DNA of 64,000 bases from UBA6144 sp964399165 (GCA_964399165.1 CAYNPO010000013.1:30143-94142); one strand, 5' to 3'. Positions 41,687 through 50,455 are shown, numbered from the stretch's first letter. The notes: generated by a model from the sequence alone, not told the origin. Numbers and translations: made by a program.

Positions 41687-43090
41687 CTAGGGGTCTCCGA
41701 TCCTGCCCTGGATGGTGACGTTGGTGCTGCCCTCTTTGAAATTGGTCACCGTCCCGGGCATGGCGCCGCCACATGTGGAGCACAGAGTCGGTGCTTCACG
41801 GGGGGGCAGGGCCTGCATGTTCGGAGGCAAGACGATGGCGGCGGTGCCAGTGGGAAGCGTGGTTTTGCCCGCGGTTTGGCTGACGGAGGCCATCAGGCGT
41901 CCGGGGTCCACCGTCGAGCCTTTCACCGCGGCAGCGGCCAGGTTAGCGGGTGGCGTGGTGGAGACCACTTTCATGACGTCGCCCAGGGTGGGGCCATTTC
42001 CCATGACCGGAGAGGTGGGCTTCATTTCCATGACCTGGTTCCCGGCCTGCACCAGGACTTTCCCGGAGTCGGTAATCGTCACGTTGGCGGGGGGAACATA
42101 GTTACCGTCGGCGGCCACGGTGCCGCTGCCCCCGGAAGGAACGAAGGTGTTGGTGTTGGCGTCGAACACGGAATCGGCGGGGGGAGCGATGACCACGCCG
42201 CTGTCCACGTGCAAGAAAGAACCGTTGGTGGGTTTCACCACGTCGCCATTCTGAAAGCCAGCCGCGGCAACCGCGTCTGTTTTCGAGGCCGCGGCCACAT
42301 CAACCGCTGCCACTTGCGCGACCTCCGCGTTGAGGGCCACGGGCTGGTTGGCCACCGCTTGGCCGGAAAGGCCGGGGGGAACCACCGAACGGGTGGAGGC
42401 CGAGCTGGTTTCCTGGTTACTGGGGGCGCGCTCGGTGCTGAACTCGCTGCTATTTTCCAGGCTCTCACGTTGCTGGACGTTGAGCACGGCGGGTACGGTG
42501 GGTTGTACGGCGCCCTGGGGCATCACGGAGAACTCGCCCGGCTGCATGCGGGCGGTGCCGGGCCCGTTCACCACGTTTTCCAACGCCCGCGTGTCCATGC
42601 GGGTACCGGCGCTTTCGTATTTGTTGAACACCACTTCCCCCTCGAACAACACCGCCGAGGTGTTGGCGCCGTTGGTGGAGAGCATGAAGTCTGTCCCACG
42701 GATGCCCATGACGGCGTTGGGGGTTTTCACGAAGACCTTGGATCTGTCCTTGTCCTTCTGCTCCAGGTAATCCTTGGAGACCTGGGAGCGGATCTTCCCT
42801 TTCACGAGGTCGATGACGCCGGAGTCGCCCCCGCCGTACTGCTCGATTTTCATCTCGGAATTGGGGCCGATGTTCATGGTGGACTTGTCGATGAACACCA
42901 AGCGCACGAAAGAGCGCTCCGAGGTCTTCACCTGGGCACCCGCGACGACCCATTGGTCCACGGCCAGGGGCGTGGTCTTTCCGCCTTCCACCATGCTGGC
43001 CTCGCCTCGCACCATTTTCACCACCGCCACCTTGGATTGCGCCAGCGCGACCGCGGGAAGAAGGAGGATTGCCAATACGAGGGTTTTCAT
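41687..43090 (-). CDS. exported FecR-domain protein
   Basis: A 467-residue protein with signal peptide (MKTLVLAILLLPAVALA) and a FecR domain at residues about 20-140 (GEASMVEGGKTTPLAVDQWVVAGAQVKTSERSFVRLVF to FVKTPNAVMGIRGTDFML). The rest is low-complexity and rich in Ala, Val, Pro and Thr with few charges. There is no membrane anchor apart from the signal, so this is not a sigma-factor regulator of the FecR type but an exported scaffold. A perfect TATAAT lies about 48 bases upstream of the ATG. Confidence 0.82.
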   Translation of the reverse strand: MKTLVLAILLLPAVALAQSKVAVVKMVRGEASMVEGGKTTPLAVDQWVVAGAQVKTSERSFVRLVFIDKSTMNIGPNSEMKIEQYGGGDSGVIDLVKGKIRSQVSKDYLEQKDKDRSKVFVKTPNAVMGIRGTDFMLSTNGANTSAVLFEGEVVFNKYESAGTRMDTRALENVVNGPGTARMQPGEFSVMPQGAVQPTVPAVLNVQQRESLENSSEFSTERAPSNQETSSASTRSVVPPGLSGQAVANQPVALNAEVAQVAAVDVAAASKTDAVAAAGFQNGDVVKPTNGSFLHVDSGVVIAPPADSVFDANTNTFVPSGGSGTVAADGNYVPPANVTITDSGKVLVQAGNQVMEMKPTSPVMGNGPTLGDVMKVVSTTPPANLAAAAVKGSTVDPGRLMASVSQTAGKTTLPTGTAAIVLPPNMQALPPREAPTLCSTCGGAMPGTVTNFKEGSTNVTIQGRIGDP

Positions 43091-43332
43091 CGCCGTTCCT
43101 TGGGAAATGGAAAGGGGCCCCTGGGACCCATCCTTCCATTATAGGGCCCCGCCGGAACCGTCCCCAGCGTCTTCCCAACAGGCGGATTTTGCCTGCGTCG
43201 CCGGGGGTTTTAGGGAGCCAGGCGAGGTGATCCCGGGCCTTGGGATTGGGCCCGCAGGGCCGCGGAACCAGGCGCTTCGCCTCGCCGGATTGCCCGTCCA
43301 AAGAGGCATCTTCCCCGGGCGTCGCGGTCGGA
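43091..43332 (-). other. 242-base intergenic region without a gene
   Basis: Between the LysM gene and the FecR gene. It contains the TATAAT box of the FecR gene and several GC-rich short inverted repeats (for example GGGCCCGCAGGGCC near 43249), but no frame with family-like sequence and no clear terminator. Confidence 0.5.
43138..43143 (-). promoter_or_regulatory. -10 box of the FecR-domain gene
   Basis: Perfect TATAAT on the reverse strand (43143-43138), 48 bases before the ATG at 43090, leaving a leader of about 40 bases with AAGGAAC. No convincing -35 element was found. Confidence 0.35.
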
Positions 43333-45816
43333 TTAGGGGGCCTTGGCCCCCTCACCCTCGGGGCGCCCGGTGTTCAAGAGGTCGTCCACTTCCTCGATGT
43401 CGAACTCGGTGAGACCATAGGGATTGTCCTTGGAGTTCAATTCCTCATCCAAGTAGCGCTTGCCGAGGTTGTTCTCGATCTCATCCAGGGAATCCTGCTG
43501 CTGCAGCCCGCGGTTTTTCTCCAACTCCTCGAGGCTTTGCCCCTCGAGCAGTTTGTCCTCGTCGACCTTGGCCTCATCCAAGAGCTTCTCGGCGCTCTCG
43601 ATCTCGCGCTCCAGCCGCTCGAGGGCCTTGAGGTCGCGCTCCGAATCCTTGATGATGCTCTTCTCGCGCTCCTGTCGCTCGAGCTCGGCCAGTTCATCCT
43701 CCGTGAGTTGGATCTTGTCGGCCTGGTCCAGCAGGGAATCATTGAGGTCCTCGACTTTGAGTTCCACGTCGAGCTCCTCCAGCGCCTTCTCGTCCACGCC
43801 CTCGCGGGGCCCTCCCGCGCGGAGTTTATCGGAGCGCAGGGCGGACTCCTTGGTCTTGGTGACGGCGATGTCGCCGATATAGAAGTCGCGGGAGCTGTTG
43901 GTCACCAGCACGGTGGCGAAGTTGTCGGTGAGGGTGATGATGGTCAGCTCCCCGGTCTTGTAGGTGGGCTGCTCGGCGATGACCCGGCCGTTGAAGCGGT
44001 CCTTGAAGCCATAGACTTCGAACACGTTGCCCATCTCCAGGCCATCGGCCCGGCCCCGGTCAAGATAAGCCACGTCGCCGTAGGAGATAGCCTGCTGGAC
44101 GCCGGCATGGGTGCCCACCACGGCGGCCTCCACCAACCGGTTGTTGAAAGTTTGGATGATGCGCTCGATCCGCGGGGTGTGCGCGGTGATGCGGGATCCC
44201 CGCTGGACCAACCCGCTAGCATGCTCCAGCTCCGCCTCCCACTTGCTGGCGCCGGAGAGCTTGCGCACCAGCCGCACCTGGCCGGTGATGCTGTACTTGA
44301 AGCCCGAGCGGTCGGAGTTGCGGTGGGAAACTTTCCCTTGGGGAACATAGATGGAGAAACGGTCGCCGGCCAAGGGGTTCATTCCGGCGTCGAATTTGAT
44401 GTAGAGGCGATCGCCGGCGGTGAAATACAGGTTCTCGTCCGGCCCCGCGTCCAGCACGCCATAATCCTGGACCGGGTTGTTGGTCACGAAGGTGTTGAGG
44501 TGGAACCCTTCCTTGAACTTGAAATTGATGCGGGAGCTGCGGTCCAAGCCGCTGGCGTCGTATTGGTCCGCGGGAACCGCGGCAGCCAACTCGCTCAGGG
44601 GGGGCTCGTAGTTTTCGTATTCGCGGATCAGTCCGGTGCGGCTCCCCTCTTTGAGGTCTTCCAGGGTGTCGCCGGTGGCGTACTGCACGTACACGCCCTG
44701 GTCGATGAGGGTCTTGCGCTCGTTCAGCCACTCAGGCTTGGCCTCCTCGCCCCAGACGCTGAAGTCGTCGCCGGAAGCCGCTGCCGCCAATTGCGCGCTG
44801 CTGGCGCCGGGCTCGGCCATGAGTTCACCGTCGGTGAAGGCCCCCAAGCGCACCTCGGGCGCGCTTTGGGAAGTGCCGGTGGAAAAATGCAGCACCATGC
44901 CCGGCTCGATCAAGTGGGGGTTGGTGATGAAGGGGTTCAGGGCCCAGATCTTGGGGTAGTAGAAGCCGGAACCGAAGAGGCGCTTGGAGATCTTGAACAG
45001 CCAGTCGTCCTTCACCACCGTGTAAGTGCTGACCCGCGCCTGGGTGGCGAGTTCATTCCACTCGCCGTCACTGATCTGTCCCTGGATCGAGGCGGCAAGG
45101 CCGAGCAACTCTTGCTCCTCGCGGCCCACGTCAAAGATGGAAGGCGCCGGGGCTGGGTTGGCGGAGTCGTTCACTGGTGTAGGCGTTTTGCCGGGAGTAG
45201 CCACGGCTTCCGCGGGGGGTCCCCCCGCCTCGGTATCCGCGGCCTCGGAGAGATTGGTGCGCGCCGGGACGAAGTCGTCCTGCCCAGAGGGCAGTGCGGG
45301 TTCTTCCAGAGCGGTATCCCGCAGATCCACCCGCAGCTCGTCTAGATCGTCCCCCGTGACGTCCGCAGGCAGGGGCGCCAGGTCGGCGTCGGTTTTCTTC
45401 ACCGCTTCCGCCATGGACGCATCCTCGTCGGGAACAGTGGGCGCGACGGTGGTGGTTTCCACCGCAGGCGCGGGGGTGGGGGCCTCAGTGGTGGCGGGCG
45501 TCTCGGGCAAGGGGGCCAGGGGTTCCAAGGGCGCCACGCTGTCGGTCATCTCGGGGGCGGGAGAGGCCGTCTCAACGGCCGCACTGGAGGCTTCCGTGGG
45601 CGCGGCAGTCTCGGTGGCCGGACTTTCCGTGGGTACCGCAGCCTCAGTGGCGGGGACGGGGGGAGTGTCTTTTAGCAGCGCCTCAAGGTCCTCGCTTTCC
45701 ACCAAGTCCATGTCGGGCATGGGAGTGGGTAACGGCGCGGGCGCGGCTTCCTGGGCGAAGGATCCCCTCACCAGCAAGGCAGCCAACAAACACGCGTAGA
45801 GGACCCGTGGTGCCAA
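43333..45816 (-). CDS. giant exported LysM-domain protein
   Basis: An 827-residue protein with a signal peptide (VLYACLLAALLVRGSFA), a Pro/Ala/Thr/Val-rich disordered region (residues about 22-215), a LysM domain (YTVVKDDWLFKISKRLFG to LIEPGMVLHF, about 252-305), further beta-rich domains, and an acidic C-terminal coiled coil (residues about 690-815, many Leu/Glu/Asp). LysM binds peptidoglycan. The frame opens at a TTG at 45816 directly after the stop of the upstream lipoprotein gene (TGA TTG), with no room for an alternative start before the signal peptide. Confidence 0.8.
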   Translation of the reverse strand: MAPRVLYACLLAALLVRGSFAQEAAPAPLPTPMPDMDLVESEDLEALLKDTPPVPATEAAVPTESPATETAAPTEASSAAVETASPAPEMTDSVAPLEPLAPLPETPATTEAPTPAPAVETTTVAPTVPDEDASMAEAVKKTDADLAPLPADVTGDDLDELRVDLRDTALEEPALPSGQDDFVPARTNLSEAADTEAGGPPAEAVATPGKTPTPVNDSANPAPAPSIFDVGREEQELLGLAASIQGQISDGEWNELATQARVSTYTVVKDDWLFKISKRLFGSGFYYPKIWALNPFITNPHLIEPGMVLHFSTGTSQSAPEVRLGAFTDGELMAEPGASSAQLAAAASGDDFSVWGEEAKPEWLNERKTLIDQGVYVQYATGDTLEDLKEGSRTGLIREYENYEPPLSELAAAVPADQYDASGLDRSSRINFKFKEGFHLNTFVTNNPVQDYGVLDAGPDENLYFTAGDRLYIKFDAGMNPLAGDRFSIYVPQGKVSHRNSDRSGFKYSITGQVRLVRKLSGASKWEAELEHASGLVQRGSRITAHTPRIERIIQTFNNRLVEAAVVGTHAGVQQAISYGDVAYLDRGRADGLEMGNVFEVYGFKDRFNGRVIAEQPTYKTGELTIITLTDNFATVLVTNSSRDFYIGDIAVTKTKESALRSDKLRAGGPREGVDEKALEELDVELKVEDLNDSLLDQADKIQLTEDELAELERQEREKSIIKDSERDLKALERLEREIESAEKLLDEAKVDEDKLLEGQSLEELEKNRGLQQQDSLDEIENNLGKRYLDEELNSKDNPYGLTEFDIEEVDDLLNTGRPEGEGAKAP

Positions 45817-46509
45817 TCAAGTCCCCGTTTGGAAAACGTCCCGCAGAAGGGATTGGTATTGGTCTTTTTTCTGGGTGAGGCCGAGTTTCTCCGCGCACAC
45901 CACCAGGTGGCCGAGGGCCGTGAGCACCACGCCGGAATGGGCCTGGCGGGTCACGATTTCGTCAAAAGCCTGCATGGCCAGGTCGAACTCCCCCTGCTGC
46001 ATCAGCATCTCGCCCATCCTCAGCTGGGCGCGGGCCCTGATGGCCGGAGCGGCGGTGCGCGCCAGTTGGGCATAGACTTTCATCGCCTCGCCGGGGTTCT
46101 GGGCCTTGAGGGATTCAGCTTGGCGGTAATTCATCAGCTGGGCTTCGAGGTCGCCGGGAGCGGCGGGACTGGCGTCGCTGCCAGCGGCCCCACTGGCGAA
46201 CACGTCCACGGTCTGCACGCCGGCATTGTTCACGCCATCATTGGTGATGACGGGAGCGGCCTGCAAGTCATTGACCAGCGGGTTTTCCGCGCTCTTGCCC
46301 TCTTTGAGCGCCTCATGGTCACGCTTGAGCTGCTCGAAGCGCGCGAGCAAATCGTCGTACTGGGCCTTGGGCACGCTCTGGCGCCGGCCTGCCGCCTGGG
46401 TGGGTTTGTCTTCTTCGCCCACGAGAGATCGCTCCATGCTGTCCAGCCATGCGCAGGAAACAGTTTGGGTGAGCACAAGGGCGTAAAGCGCGACAGTTGA
46501 GATTTTCAA
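45817..46509 (-). CDS. TPR-containing lipoprotein (YbgF/CpoB-like)
   Basis: A 230-residue lipoprotein (VLTQTVSCAW) with an N-terminal coiled-coil stretch (AQYDDLLARFEQLKRDHEALKEG), an Ala/Ser/Asp-rich linker and C-terminal TPR-like helices (ARAQLRMGEMLMQQGEFDLAMQAFDEIVTRQ). The layout recalls CpoB/YbgF. It starts with TTG at 46509, after GGAGGA, and its stop abuts the TTG start of the LysM gene, so both starts in this pair are TTG. Confidence 0.72.
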   Translation of the reverse strand: MKISTVALYALVLTQTVSCAWLDSMERSLVGEEDKPTQAAGRRQSVPKAQYDDLLARFEQLKRDHEALKEGKSAENPLVNDLQAAPVITNDGVNNAGVQTVDVFASGAAGSDASPAAPGDLEAQLMNYRQAESLKAQNPGEAMKVYAQLARTAAPAIRARAQLRMGEMLMQQGEFDLAMQAFDEIVTRQAHSGVVLTALGHLVVCAEKLGLTQKKDQYQSLLRDVFQTGT

Positions 46510-46580
46510 ACCGTCCTCCGTGACTTAAGGCCTGAAAATTTTAGGAATCCTTGAGATAATTGTGAGGGGATGGCCACCCC

Positions 46581-46871
46581 ATGTCAAGGAAAGCTCCCCT
46601 GGATCACAAGCACCTGAGCGATACCGTCACCATCTTCTCACTGCAGGTCCCCACCGCCGACGTGGGACACCTCAAGCACTTGCTGGAGGCGATGGACAAC
46701 CTCTGCGTGTGCTCCACCCGGCCCGATGCCCCTACGCCCGAGTGGCGGGACGTGGACATCACGGTGCCAGGAAGGGAGGGAGCGGCGGAGATCCGCCGCT
46801 TCCTGGAAAGACTTCGCGGTGAGGTTCCTTGGCGAAACCTCACCGAACGCCCTCTCGGCCCTATCGGCTGA
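46581..46871 (+). CDS. 96-residue soluble protein, possibly DUF4911-like
   Basis: No signal peptide. A beta-alpha-beta-like pattern (VTIFSLQVPTADVGHLKHLLEAMDN, VDITVPGREGAAEIRRFLERLRGEV) resembles small DUF4911-type proteins, which have unknown function. The match is by eye only. The 3' end overlaps the convergent peroxiredoxin gene by 11 bases. A GATAAT box lies about 21 bases upstream. Confidence 0.5.
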   Translation: MSRKAPLDHKHLSDTVTIFSLQVPTADVGHLKHLLEAMDNLCVCSTRPDAPTPEWRDVDITVPGREGAAEIRRFLERLRGEVPWRNLTERPLGPIG

Positions 46872-47565
46872 AGAAGTCCATCACGTCCTGGGCGTGGGTC
46901 TTGGTGTCCACGGTGGTCATGATGTGCTTGAGGGTGCCGTCGCGGCCGATGAGGTAGGACCGGCGCAAGATCCCGTCGAAGGTGCGCCCCATGAAGCTCT
47001 TCTGTCCAAAGGAGCCGTAGGCTTTGGCCACACTCTTGTCTTCGTCGGAGAGCAAGGTGAAGTTGAGCTGGTCCCTCTCGATGAACTTGCGCAGGGCCGC
47101 CGGTTTGTCGGGGCTCACGCCCAGAACCACGATGTCCTTTTCGGCCAGCTGTTGGCGCACATCACGCAGGCCGCAGGCCTGAACGGTGCAACCGGGGGTC
47201 ATGGCCTTCGGATAGAAATATACCACGACGTTCTTACCACGCAGGCTTTCCAGGGAGACCATGTTCCCGTCCTGGTCAGGCAGGGTGAAACTGGGGGCCG
47301 GGGATCCTACCGGGGGCAGGGGAAGCGCGGGGGCGGCGGCCTGGGGAGCTGCTTTCTTCGCCGTGTTTTTCTTGGCGGTCGCTTTCTTGGAGCTGGCTTT
47401 GGCCGAGGCTTTTTTCGTGGCCTTCTTGGCTACTTTCTTCGTCGCCTTCTTAGTGGATTTCTTCGCGGCTTTCTTGGTGCTCTTCTTGGCGGCTTTCTTC
47501 GCCGCCTTCTTGGTGGCTTTCTTCGTGGTCTTCTTCGCCACTTTTTTTGTGCTTTTCTTCACCAT
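46861..47565 (-). CDS. peroxiredoxin (Bcp/PrxQ type) with histone-H1-like Lys/Ala tail
   Basis: A 234-residue protein. Residues about 80-232 are a thioredoxin-fold Bcp/PrxQ peroxiredoxin: GSPAPSFTLPDQDGNMVSLESL, YFYPKAMTPGCTVQACGLRD (peroxidatic Cys in TPGCT, resolving Cys five residues later), VLGVSPD. Residues 1-65 are a repeated K-K-x-T/A-K-K-A tail nearly free of acidic residues, as in bacterial H1-like proteins and histone H1 C-termini. The start at 47565 follows GGAGGAAGG; an in-frame GTG at 47586 adds seven residues. I infer a nucleoid-bound thiol peroxidase. The tail could also be a cleavable or RNA-binding segment. Confidence 0.88.
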   Translation of the reverse strand: MVKKSTKKVAKKTTKKATKKAAKKAAKKSTKKAAKKSTKKATKKVAKKATKKASAKASSKKATAKKNTAKKAAPQAAAPALPLPPVGSPAPSFTLPDQDGNMVSLESLRGKNVVVYFYPKAMTPGCTVQACGLRDVRQQLAEKDIVVLGVSPDKPAALRKFIERDQLNFTLLSDEDKSVAKAYGSFGQKSFMGRTFDGILRRSYLIGRDGTLKHIMTTVDTKTHAQDVMDFFSR

Positions 47566-47579
47566 GCCTTCCTCCGGGT

Positions 47580-48341
47580 TCACCACTGGTCGCGCCAGCG
47601 GCGTAAAGTTTTGAACACGATCTCATCACCGGCCGCGCCGGATGCCAAGGGGCCCGTTTCTTTTTCCACCACCTCCCGAACACGGGGCTCGCCTACCCGC
47701 AGGAATGGGTTGAGCCGCAGCTCCTGTCCCCACCGGTGGGCGGGTCGCTCGAAAGTAGGCACCCCGGAACTGGCCTGGAGCAGCCGCTTGGCCTCGGCGT
47801 TCTCAGGTTCCACGTGCAGCACGAACCCCAGGTTGCGCTCGAGGTAGTCGTGGCCCACGTGGAGATGGGTGTCCGCGTCGAGCTTGGCCCGCAGCTCCTG
47901 GAGCGAGCGCCACAGCGTGGCCGGGTCACCCCCGTGCTTGCAGTTGCCCACGCCGGCTTGGAACAAAGTGTCTCCGGCGAAGAGGTGGTGCTCATGCCCG
48001 TCTCTCACGAAAAAAACCTGGTGGTCTTGAGTGTGGCCCGGGGCCGCCCAGGCTTGGGAGGTCCAGCCTTCTCCTCCAGGAAAGTTCGCCACCACTTCTA
48101 CGCCGTGAGAAGCGAGTGCCTCGTTCCCACGCATATGGTCATGATGCCCGTGTGTGTTGAGCACGCCCAAGAGCCGCACGCCTTCCCTCTGGGCCCATGT
48201 CCAAGTTTCTTCCCCGTCCCACGGGTCCACCACCCATCCGCGCCGCTTGGCGCTTTCTTCCAGGACATAGGTATAATTACGGAGCGTATTGTGGGCATAG
48301 AAGCGGTGGATACGGAGGTGAGGCGTGGAAGCGACGAGCAT
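47580..48341 (-). CDS. metallo-beta-lactamase-fold hydrolase, glyoxalase II type
   Basis: A 253-residue protein with THGHHDHMRGN (H-x-H-x-D-H zinc site), APGHTQDH, FAGDTLFQAG and HVGHDYLERNLGF, the pattern of hydroxyacylglutathione hydrolases (GloB), which release D-lactate and glutathione in methylglyoxal detoxification. The start at 48341 is chosen because the frame upstream is outside the fold; it overlaps the 5' end of the divergent protease gene by 17 bases. It is probably co-transcribed with the peroxiredoxin gene, giving a detoxification pair. Confidence 0.88.
   Translation of the reverse strand: MLVASTPHLRIHRFYAHNTLRNYTYVLEESAKRRGWVVDPWDGEETWTWAQREGVRLLGVLNTHGHHDHMRGNEALASHGVEVVANFPGGEGWTSQAWAAPGHTQDHQVFFVRDGHEHHLFAGDTLFQAGVGNCKHGGDPATLWRSLQELRAKLDADTHLHVGHDYLERNLGFVLHVEPENAEAKRLLQASSGVPTFERPAHRWGQELRLNPFLRVGEPRVREVVEKETGPLASGAAGDEIVFKTLRRWRDQW
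48247..48277 (+). promoter_or_regulatory. promoter of the Ste24-like protease gene
   Basis: TTGGCG (48247-48252), 19 bases, perfect TATAAT (48272-48277); leader of about 40 bases with GGAGG before the GTG at 48325. It lies inside the divergent glyoxalase II-type gene. Confidence 0.45.
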
Positions 48342-49575
48342 ACAATGGCCCTTGGTGCTGGCGGGGCTGGTGGCGGTCGTCACGATGGTACAGCTGTGGT
48401 TGATGGGGCGGCAACGGCGGGCCCTGGAAATCCACCGTTCGGCCGTGCCCGCGGAATTTGTCCGGCATTTGACCCTCGAGCAACACCAGCGCGCCGCCGA
48501 CTATGGCCGGGACCGGCTGCGCTTCGGGCAATTCCGCTTGATGGCCCACCGGCTCTTCTGCGTTTTCCTGGTGGTGTCGGGTCTTTTGGCCGACTGGGAC
48601 GCGGACCTTTTCGAGGTACTGCCCCATCCCGTCCTCCAGCCCATGGCCTTCTTGGCCCTGAGCGGATTGGCGCTGGGAGCTTGGTCTCTTCCTTGGACCT
48701 GGTACCACACCTTCAGGCTGGAGGAGCGCCACGGTTTCAACCGCACAACTCCGGCGGTTTTCTGGGGAGACTTGGCCAAGGGGACAGTGCTTTCGGCCAT
48801 CCTCGGCGGACTGCTGCTGGCACCGCTGCTATGGCTGATGCAGCGGTTGCCCTTGTGGTGGGTGCTCCCTGCATGGGGGGTGTGGACCGCTTTCCAGTTC
48901 CTCCTCGTTTGGGCCTGGCCGAAATTCATCGCCCCTCTCTTCAACACCTTCAAGCCCCTTCCCGATCAAACGCTCGCCGCGCGCATCGCGGACTTGGTGG
49001 GACGGGCCGGCTTCCACGCCGGCGGCGTCTACGTGATGGACGCCAGCAAGCGCAGCGGGCACGGCAACGCCTTTTTCACCGGCATCGGCAGGAATAAGCG
49101 CATCGTGTTCTTCGACACCCTCATGGACAAACTCACGCCGGGGCAGGTGCTGGCGGTGCTCGCCCATGAGGTCGGACACCTGAAGCACGGGCATATCCGG
49201 AAGGCCTTGTTTTGGGGCACCGTCACTTCGGCCCTGGGTTTCCTCGCCCTGGGATGGCTGCGCACGCGGCCGGATTTCTTCCTCGCCCTGGGATTCTCCC
49301 CCACTCCAGGACCGTTGTTGTTGCTGTCTGGTTGGATCGCGCCGTTGGTGCTCTTTCCCCTCGCGCCTTTGCTTTCCTGGCGCTCGCGCAAGCACGAATT
49401 CGAGGCGGATCGCTGGGGGGCGGAGAACGCCAACGCCCAGGATCTAGGGGAGGCGCTCCTTGCCCTTCACCGCGACAATGCTTCCAGCGTCGTCCACGAC
49501 TCCCTCTACGCCCGCTTCCATTACTCCCACCCTCCCCTGGCGGAGCGGCTCAAGGCCATGGGCCTTGGGGCCTGA
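48325..49575 (+). CDS. M48-family membrane metallopeptidase (Ste24/CAAX protease-like)
   Basis: A 416-residue membrane zinc protease. An N-terminal M48_N region with several helices is followed by VLAHEVGHLKHGH (HExxH zinc site) and the third ligand in KHEFEADRWG. Length and two-part layout match Ste24-type proteases, used in bacteria for membrane-protein quality control. Starts at a GTG with a GGAGG site; an ATG at 48346 is in a different frame. The last residues converge with the lipase-like gene. Confidence 0.92.
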   Translation: MEATSIQWPLVLAGLVAVVTMVQLWLMGRQRRALEIHRSAVPAEFVRHLTLEQHQRAADYGRDRLRFGQFRLMAHRLFCVFLVVSGLLADWDADLFEVLPHPVLQPMAFLALSGLALGAWSLPWTWYHTFRLEERHGFNRTTPAVFWGDLAKGTVLSAILGGLLLAPLLWLMQRLPLWWVLPAWGVWTAFQFLLVWAWPKFIAPLFNTFKPLPDQTLAARIADLVGRAGFHAGGVYVMDASKRSGHGNAFFTGIGRNKRIVFFDTLMDKLTPGQVLAVLAHEVGHLKHGHIRKALFWGTVTSALGFLALGWLRTRPDFFLALGFSPTPGPLLLLSGWIAPLVLFPLAPLLSWRSRKHEFEADRWGAENANAQDLGEALLALHRDNASSVVHDSLYARFHYSHPPLAERLKAMGLGA

Positions 49576-49584
49576 GCTGGAAAC

Positions 49585-50430
49585 TCAATCCTGGGTGAAA
49601 GTCTTCTGCAGGAAATCCATGAACGGCGCCCGGTACTTCTCCACCTCGTTGTGGAGCTCATGGTACCCGCCGTCCACCACCAGAAGCTTGGCGTTCTTCT
49701 CCACCTGCGTGAAATAGCGCTTGGCCATACCTGGGTTGACGATGCCATCGCCGGTGCCGATGGCCACAGAGAGGGGGCAATGGGCGCGCAGGGGACGCGA
49801 AAACACTTCTCGGGCGGTCTTGAGGGTTTCGAAAAAGAGGTGGCTATGGTTTTTCTGGCTGACTAACTCGTCGGCCAAATACGCCTGGAGCACGCGCCCA
49901 TCGTGGGAGAGCTTGCTCAGATCCAGCATCCCGCCCAAAGGCACTGTCACGGGGATGTCCGCCAAGGCCTTGAGCACCAAGGCCGGAGCATTGCCGAAAA
50001 GGGGGCCCTTGATGCCAGGGGCACCCACGGGGGGAGAGCTGAGGAACACTTTCTGAGGATAGCACTCCGGGGTGGCCATGTTCTGCAGCCAGTCCGCGGT
50101 GATCAGCGCACCCAGCGAGTGGCCGTGTAGGCTGAAGTTTTTCATGTTGAACTCGCGCCGGAGGTAATCCAGCACCGCTTGCAGGTCGCGTCGGTAGTCG
50201 GAGAAATGGGCCACGTTGGCCCGCTGGCCTTCGGAGCGCCCGTGGCCGCGCAGATCCCACAAAAGAAGATTGTACTGCTGGGGAAACATCTTGAGGAAAT
50301 ACAGGTGGCGTCCCAGGTGCTCACCCATGCCATGGGTGACCACGAGCCAGCTTGAGGCCCCATTTTCCTTCACCAGCGCCTTGAGCTTGAGCCCATCGTG
50401 CCCGGCGATGTCGCGGTATTCGTGCTGCAT
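49585..50430 (-). CDS. alpha/beta hydrolase (monoglyceride lipase/lysophospholipase-like)
   Basis: A 281-residue soluble hydrolase: oxyanion/N-terminal motif VVTHGMGEHLGRH, DLRGHGRSEG, nucleophile elbow LHGHSLGA, catalytic Asp region GTGDGIVNP and His in GGYHELHNE. The fold and motifs match PldB/monoglyceride lipases. The ATG at 50430 follows GGAGG; an upstream ATG at 50460 lies inside the probable -10 box (TATGAT). It is divergent from the Cys-rich protein gene at 50508. Confidence 0.9.
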   Translation of the reverse strand: MQHEYRDIAGHDGLKLKALVKENGASSWLVVTHGMGEHLGRHLYFLKMFPQQYNLLLWDLRGHGRSEGQRANVAHFSDYRRDLQAVLDYLRREFNMKNFSLHGHSLGALITADWLQNMATPECYPQKVFLSSPPVGAPGIKGPLFGNAPALVLKALADIPVTVPLGGMLDLSKLSHDGRVLQAYLADELVSQKNHSHLFFETLKTAREVFSRPLRAHCPLSVAIGTGDGIVNPGMAKRYFTQVEKNAKLLVVDGGYHELHNEVEKYRAPFMDFLQKTFTQD

Positions 50431-50455
50431 GTGGGGTCGCCTCCGGTTGCCGTCC

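Noticed and set aside
43240..45345. 701-residue forward open frame opposite the LysM gene
   Set aside because: Antisense shadow of a real gene with signal peptide and LysM domain; composition typical of complementary-strand readings in GC-rich DNA.
47371..47565. Tandem-repeat-like Lys/Ala-coding DNA
   Set aside because: It looks like a microsatellite or CRISPR-like repeat at first sight, but it is coding, imperfect and in frame with the peroxiredoxin; treated as a protein tail.
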